Assembly: GCA_027295475.1 (NCBI GenBank)
Contig: JAPUKV010000010.1
Location: forward strand, 1 to 8,690
DNA: 8,690 bases
Direction of reading: 5' to 3'
From: Pseudomonadota bacterium
Lineage (GTDB): Bacteria > Pseudomonadota > Gammaproteobacteria > Woeseiales > Woeseiaceae
Made by a program: the position numbers and the translations under genes. Below, one piece after another: positions 5,616 to 8,690 of the stretch; positions within the stretch are counted from its first letter, which is position 1, and every line of letters starts with the position of its first letter. A model generated the notes under the pieces. That model was given only the letters and a program-made list of their open reading frames with translations. It ran no database searches and was not told where the DNA came from.

Positions 5616-6794
5616 TCAGCACCAGCTAATCGATTTCAACTTCACTCTCACGTTCTTGTTACCAATCATCAGCACGGCAGCGAGTACCAGCGCCATCAGG
5701 CTAAACGCAAATATGATCGGCGTCCTGGTTGTATCCGTTATCAAGACTGACTGGCTGCTTATCAAGGGCCCGAGACCGGATCCGACAGCCCCTGCCAGCA
5801 GCATGTAGGCCACATTCTTGTGGTTTGGAGCGCTTACAAAACTAAGGGCGAACGCCATATACGAATTAAATGTGGCCGAAACGGACAGCCCGAATAAGTA
5901 TCCCATTGCCGTAACCACCTGCAAGTCCTCAGTGATAAGCATCACCAGGGTTGCAACCACACCAATCGAAATCATCATGGCAAGAAAATGATGAATTCGG
6001 ACTTTAGATACGACATACGTTCCAACTAAGGAACCAAGAAAAGCAGCCTGGAAGACATTGGTCATTACATCGCTGGCCTGACGGGGCGAGGCACCGAATT
6101 CTTGCTCCAGGTATTGCGGCGCCCAAACGATAACAGTCAGCTTCGCCGCCATAAAAAGCATGACAGCGACGCCGACCAATATGATTCCGGCATTCCATTC
6201 GGTCGTTTCGTTGCTTTTTTGTTCCGTTTGCCCGGTGATTCTTAGCCGTGTGAATATTGTAAGTGCAATTGTCATTAACGCGAATAGCGCCGGCGGGGCG
6301 TAACCAACCTGCCAGGAAAGGTTCTTTCCAATCAGATGTGCCGTTATGGCGGTAAAAAATATGCCACCGCCGTTGAACGCGGCATCCTGTGCAACCAGTG
6401 CACTCTGACGTTGTTTCCCATGCCAGGTCTGGCTGATTAGCGTCACTGAACCGCAAACGATGAGGCTGCAGCAAAACCCGATTACGGCCAGTGCCGTCGA
6501 AAGCGTGACTATCCCTGGCGCCAGGAAGATGAAGGTTACGGCGAGAGCAACAACACCGTATCCAACTACAATGATGGTCTTGACCTTAACTTGAGCAAAT
6601 ATGTAGAAAGCGACGATGTAACCTACAAAAATGCCTCCCGTGAAAAACGAAAACAGCGACCCGATTACGCCGATTTCCATCACGAATGCATCCGCAATCG
6701 GCCCGACCAGAATCCCATAAGGAGCTAAAAAGCCAGCTATAACGAATGCGGCCAACATGCAGACTGCAAATAAACGGACGTTATTGGATGACAT
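5616..6794 (-). CDS. MFS transporter, TsgA-like
   Basis: A 392-residue protein from ATG 6794 to TGA 5616. It has about twelve hydrophobic helices in two six-helix halves, split by a polar loop near residue 190-200 (TGQTEQKSNETTEW). Features of the family: a short N-terminus leading straight into helix 1 (FAVCMLAAFVIAGFLAPYGI), HGKQRQSALVAQDAAFN in the loop after helix 4, and the second half beginning WNAGIILVGVAVMLF then VIVWAPQYLEQEFGAS. That second half closely parallels E. coli TsgA from memory (W-GIG at the same point, then 'WVPEYA'). TsgA-type MFS members lie in the inner membrane; their substrates are poorly defined, so none is given here. The upstream spacer has only a weak GGAT as ribosome binding site. 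Length is normal; no break is seen. Confidence 0.88.
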   Translation of the reverse strand: MSSNNVRLFAVCMLAAFVIAGFLAPYGILVGPIADAFVMEIGVIGSLFSFFTGGIFVGYIVAFYIFAQVKVKTIIVVGYGVVALAVTFIFLAPGIVTLSTALAVIGFCCSLIVCGSVTLISQTWHGKQRQSALVAQDAAFNGGGIFFTAITAHLIGKNLSWQVGYAPPALFALMTIALTIFTRLRITGQTEQKSNETTEWNAGIILVGVAVMLFMAAKLTVIVWAPQYLEQEFGASPRQASDVMTNVFQAAFLGSLVGTYVVSKVRIHHFLAMMISIGVVATLVMLITEDLQVVTAMGYLFGLSVSATFNSYMAFALSFVSAPNHKNVAYMLLAGAVGSGLGPLISSQSVLITDTTRTPIIFAFSLMALVLAAVLMIGNKNVRVKLKSISWC

Positions 6795-6918
6795 TCGATC
6801 CAGTCAGTCTGGAGTGCCGGCCGCTGTTCTTATCGTCGGTCGTTTCATGAGATGCCTTATAGGTTACGGATTGACCATGTTGCAGCCGACGTTTTACGAG
6901 CAAGTATCGTCTCTAACT

Positions 6919-6948
6919 GGGAACCGCTTTGGGTCGCTACGGGCCCTT
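6919..6948. repeat. AATGTCCGCT-type palindrome, copy A (degenerate)
   Basis: CCGCT-TTGGGTCGCT-ACGGG at 6924-6943. It pairs only partly, but CCGCTTTGGGTCG is identical to copy D (7760-7772) and the next 14 bases stay similar (about 9 of 14). Confidence 0.5.
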
Positions 6949-6965
6949 CACCATCGTATCACCCC

Positions 6966-6996
6966 GACGTCTGCTTTCGGAGGCATAGCAGATGTC
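6966..6996. repeat. AATGTCCGCT-type palindrome, copy B
   Basis: Arms GACGTCTGCT (6966-6975) and AGCAGATGTC (6987-6996) around an 11-base loop. Nine of ten positions are complementary and the other is a G-T wobble, so this is the best-preserved hairpin of the set. Confidence 0.65.
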
Positions 6997-7021
6997 ACAG
7001 ACTCTGGAATTACTAGATTCT

Positions 7022-7051
7022 GACTTCCGCTCTCGGCCACAAGCGGGCATT
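7022..7051. repeat. AATGTCCGCT-type palindrome, copy C
   Basis: Arms GACTTCCGCT (7022-7031) and AGCGGGCATT (7042-7051) around a 10-base loop; the inner CCGCT/AGCGG is perfect. It ends 22 bases from the stop of the broken membrane gene. Confidence 0.6.
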
Positions 7052-7072
7052 GAGTCTAGTCCAATACCTGTA

Positions 7073-7646
7073 TCAACCCGTCAGCGACCCTTGTGTGTAC
7101 AAAAAGAAGAAAACCAGCGATAGCCCCCAGTAAACGGCGAACACTTTATGAAATCGCTCATTGTCGTACCGAATCGCCAAGATTCCGCCCAAAAGATTCG
7201 CTAGATCCCAATGCAGGTAAGCCCAGCCCAATTCCATGATGTGGTCCGTGCCGAGGACCAATGCAGTAAGCGGGTCTACAAACGCGAGCAATACAAGAAT
7301 TGAGAAAAATAGTCTGCGTTTCTGAAGAAAGTGGGCCTTATAGTCAAAATCAGGCGGTATTGCGACCGGATACAGAATTGCTGCCATGAGGCACCACATT
7401 GAAGCGCTCAACAATACAAGAAGAAATGGTAGGAACGCCCATACTTCCAATTGTCTGAGATTGATTCCCCACCACCAAAACGCAATCAGCACCAGAAAAA
7501 GATTCAAAGTCCAGATTAGATGGACTAAGTCAGTTACTTAAACGGCTGGACTCACCGAGGATACGCCCGAGGCTCATAAGCAAGTGAGCAATACCAATGC
7601 CCACAATGATTGCAATCAAAACACTTAAGTACTCGAAATCAGTCAT
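7073..7646 (-). pseudogene. Multi-helix membrane protein gene broken by a one-base frameshift
   Basis: On the minus strand ATG 7646 opens MTDFEYLSVLIAIIVGIGIA-HLLMSLGRILGESSRLSN and stops at TGA (7532-7530). The next frame, open from just after a TAA at 7540-7538, carries on with DLVHLIWTLNLFL-VLIAFWWWGIN and runs to TGA 7073. Skipping the T of that TGA joins the halves into one protein of about 190 residues. The start (MTxFEYLSV-x-I-x-I-x-x-G-x-GIAHLL) and the later 'VHLIW...FWWW' block together match a family of proteobacterial membrane proteins of unknown function, in which they lie in one frame. After the first helix the protein has about five more, with a basic loop YKAHFLQKRRLFF. Either the gene is decayed or the shift is a sequencing/assembly error. 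No good ribosome binding site is visible before ATG 7646. Confidence 0.78.
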
Positions 7647-7754
7647 GCTAATTGATCAAAAACATGTATTGGCCCCCGCTAACCTTTCAATGAATTGCAA
7701 GAAAGTGATAGTGCCTCCAATTTGCTACGCAGCAACTATGACTATGTAGCGATT

Positions 7755-7784
7755 AATGTCCGCTTTGGGTCGTTAGCGGCCCCT
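7755..7784. repeat. AATGTCCGCT-type palindrome, copy D
   Basis: Left arm AATGTCCGCT (7755-7764), loop TTGGGTCGTT, right arm starting AGCGG (7775-7779). The inner five pairs are perfect; the outer right arm (CCCCT) has diverged. Confidence 0.6.
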
Positions 7785-7801
7785 CAGAACTCTACCATCC
7801 C

Positions 7802-7832
7802 GATGGACGCTATTGAGCGTGAAGCGGAAGTT
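7802..7832. repeat. AATGTCCGCT-type palindrome, copy E
   Basis: Left arm GATGGACGCT (7802-7811), 11-base loop, right arm AGCGGAAGTT (7823-7832). Each arm matches the inferred consensus at seven to eight of ten positions. Confidence 0.5.
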
Positions 7833-7861
7833 CGAGCTGACTTTTCCACAACTGAAATCTG

Positions 7862-7891
7862 AATGGCCGCTATTGTGATGAAGCAGTCGTT
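7862..7891. repeat. AATGTCCGCT-type palindrome, copy F
   Basis: Left arm AATGGCCGCT (7862-7871), 10-base loop, right arm AGCAGTCGTT (7882-7891). The left arm differs from copy D at one base. Confidence 0.55.
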
Positions 7892-7982
7892 GAATCGGCC
7901 CGAAAAACGATGTCGCGACAGGCAGAAAACGGCCAAAAGCGGAGCTGCGTCAGTTGTCCATTGTGTCGCGGAGCACAATCGT

Positions 7983-8690
7983 TCAGGGGCATGGCTCAGG
8001 CGGACCATGAATGTCGGGAATGTCAGCCACATCAGGAGCATTTGCAGCCGTTCCCCCTTCTTCCTCACCGCCTTCGGGAATATACTTATTGCATATCCAA
8101 TAATTGGTTCTACGAAAGTAAAATTCCCATCCCATCTCTTTACCCTGCACAACTGGGATATAGTAGAGCAACATCATGGCCTCGATATTTCGAGCCATAT
8201 GGAGAGGACCCGCGTCGACCGGATCCAGGCCCAGTGCGATAGCCATGGCGGCAGTTTTTTCTTTTGCAATTGCGTAATCTGACGCTATCGGCACTGTGAC
8301 GGGTCCGCCTGCCATCAACGGGTCATCGATAACATTCGAACCCAGCGTTCCAAACGCCTTAACGACCATGGCGCCCGGATTCCAGTCCTGAATCATTTCT
8401 GCGCTGGAAGTGTCGATCGTGACCACGTAGTAGCCATCATCGGTAAATTCCACTGGTGGCCAGGAAACATCGATCATAACCTTGCCACTCATATCGCCGA
8501 GATTTTGTGTAATTGTCTCCATCGCGGGCCACGGCAATAGCAACATGACAATGTCACCTTGTTGTGCAGCATCTTTTTGGGTCGTCGCGGTGGACCCGTG
8601 GCCGGTCTGTTTTAGAAGAGCTTTTACCTTGTCACTTTCCGGGTTGCGAGAACCGTATACAACCGGGTATCCCAATGCCGCGAGACGAGG
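7983..8690 (-). CDS. NADP-binding oxidoreductase, F420-reductase-like (COG2085), 5' partial
   Basis: At least 235 residues are visible; the N-terminus lies beyond the right edge, so the GxGxxG dinucleotide loop is missing from view. The frame is open to base 8690 and begins PRLAALGYPVVYGSRNP. The end of strand 2 followed by 'GSRNPESDKVKALL' is typical of NADP-binding enzymes of the F420:NADP oxidoreductase type, where Ser-Arg contact the 2'-phosphate. Next come AAQQGDIVMLLLPWPAM and KVMIDVSWPP, the usual Rossmann strands 4 and 5, then VVKAFGTLGSNVIDDP and the later GLDPVDAGPLHMARNIEAM, both hallmark regions of the family. Substrate is not predictable; many COG2085 members do not use F420. The C-terminus ends in an acidic/Gly/Pro-rich tail (EGGEEEGGTAAN...) after FRRTNYW. 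No terminator is seen after TGA 7983. Confidence 0.85.
   Translation of the reverse strand, partial: PRLAALGYPVVYGSRNPESDKVKALLKQTGHGSTATTQKDAAQQGDIVMLLLPWPAMETITQNLGDMSGKVMIDVSWPPVEFTDDGYYVVTIDTSSAEMIQDWNPGAMVVKAFGTLGSNVIDDPLMAGGPVTVPIASDYAIAKEKTAAMAIALGLDPVDAGPLHMARNIEAMMLLYYIPVVQGKEMGWEFYFRRTNYWICNKYIPEGGEEEGGTAANAPDVADIPDIHGPPEPCP

Larger units (their letters stand above)
6795..7072. other. Intergenic region with degenerate palindromes, no gene
   Basis: A 278-base spacer between the MFS start and the end of the broken membrane gene. An open frame on the plus strand crosses it but overlaps the MFS gene antisense and has no recognisable product. The right half (from about 6919) holds three degenerate copies of the AATGTCCGCT palindrome listed separately. 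The left part (6795-6918) should carry the MFS promoter, but I could not pick a convincing -35/-10 pair. Confidence 0.6.
7647..7982. other. Intergenic region with clustered palindromes, no gene
   Basis: A 336-base spacer between the start of the broken membrane gene and the end of the NADP-binding gene. Several overlapping open frames on both strands have no domain, no ribosome binding site and low-complexity basic/Ser-rich composition, so they are discounted. Bases 7755-7891 hold three palindromes (copies D-F). A right half-arm, AGCGG after GGCCAAA, recurs at 7938-7942. Bases 7647-7750 hold nothing I can name; the promoter of the broken gene should be there. Confidence 0.6.

Noticed and set aside
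5616..5808. Plus-strand open frames over the end of the MFS gene
   Set aside because: They are antisense to a well-supported transporter and partly translate repeat DNA (GSDPLF, WIRPPFL).
6757..7023. 88-codon plus-strand frame in the MFS upstream spacer
   Set aside because: It overlaps the MFS start antisense and runs through the palindromic repeats; no domain is recognised.
7784..8282. Overlapping frames on both strands near 7.8-8.3 kb
   Set aside because: They lie in the repeat-rich spacer or antisense to the NADP-binding gene, with no ribosome binding site and no domain.

Overview
The window looks like a chromosomal segment of a free-living gammaproteobacterium. The clearest evidence is a near full-length YbiI-type DksA/TraR zinc-finger protein. 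A DUF3187 protein, a glycine-zipper envelope protein and a caspase-family protein of a kind common in environmental proteobacteria fit the same picture. The intergenic spaces carry several families of short degenerate palindromic repeats, as in gammaproteobacterial metagenome genomes. I see no rRNA, tRNA, CRISPR array, intact transposase, phage gene or plasmid gene. The genus cannot be named from this sequence.

Layout, left half (1-3259, all plus strand): the 3' end of a sulfatase-like gene; a small four-helix membrane protein; a secreted glutamine-rich glycine-zipper protein; a secreted cysteine-containing protein of unknown function; a DUF3187 putative envelope protein; and a YbiI-like zinc-finger protein. 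Most of these have their own spacer and many have their own ribosome binding site, so they read as a run of envelope genes rather than one tight operon.

Middle (3260-5618): a secreted caspase-like (peptidase C14) protein with an extra C-terminal alpha/beta domain on the plus strand converges on a YCII-domain protein on the minus strand. A strong GC-rich bidirectional terminator lies between them. Three copies of a GGATCCGACCCCTTTTC repeat, all in the same orientation, lie at about 1.84, 3.36 and 5.59 kb. They bracket DUF3187 plus ybiI and then the caspase plus YCII gene. The third copy has an inverted partner, which makes it REPIN-like.

Right half (5616-8690, minus strand): a TsgA-like MFS transporter; a five- to six-helix membrane protein whose reading frame is broken by a single-base shift; and the 3' part of a COG2085/F420-reductase-like NADP-binding protein that runs off the right edge. 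The two spacers around the broken gene (6795-7072 and 7647-7982) contain at least six degenerate copies of another palindrome, with arms close to AATGTCCGCT and AGCGGACATT.

The genes do not form one obvious pathway. The most interesting points are the caspase fusion, the frameshifted membrane gene and the two unrelated intergenic repeat families.
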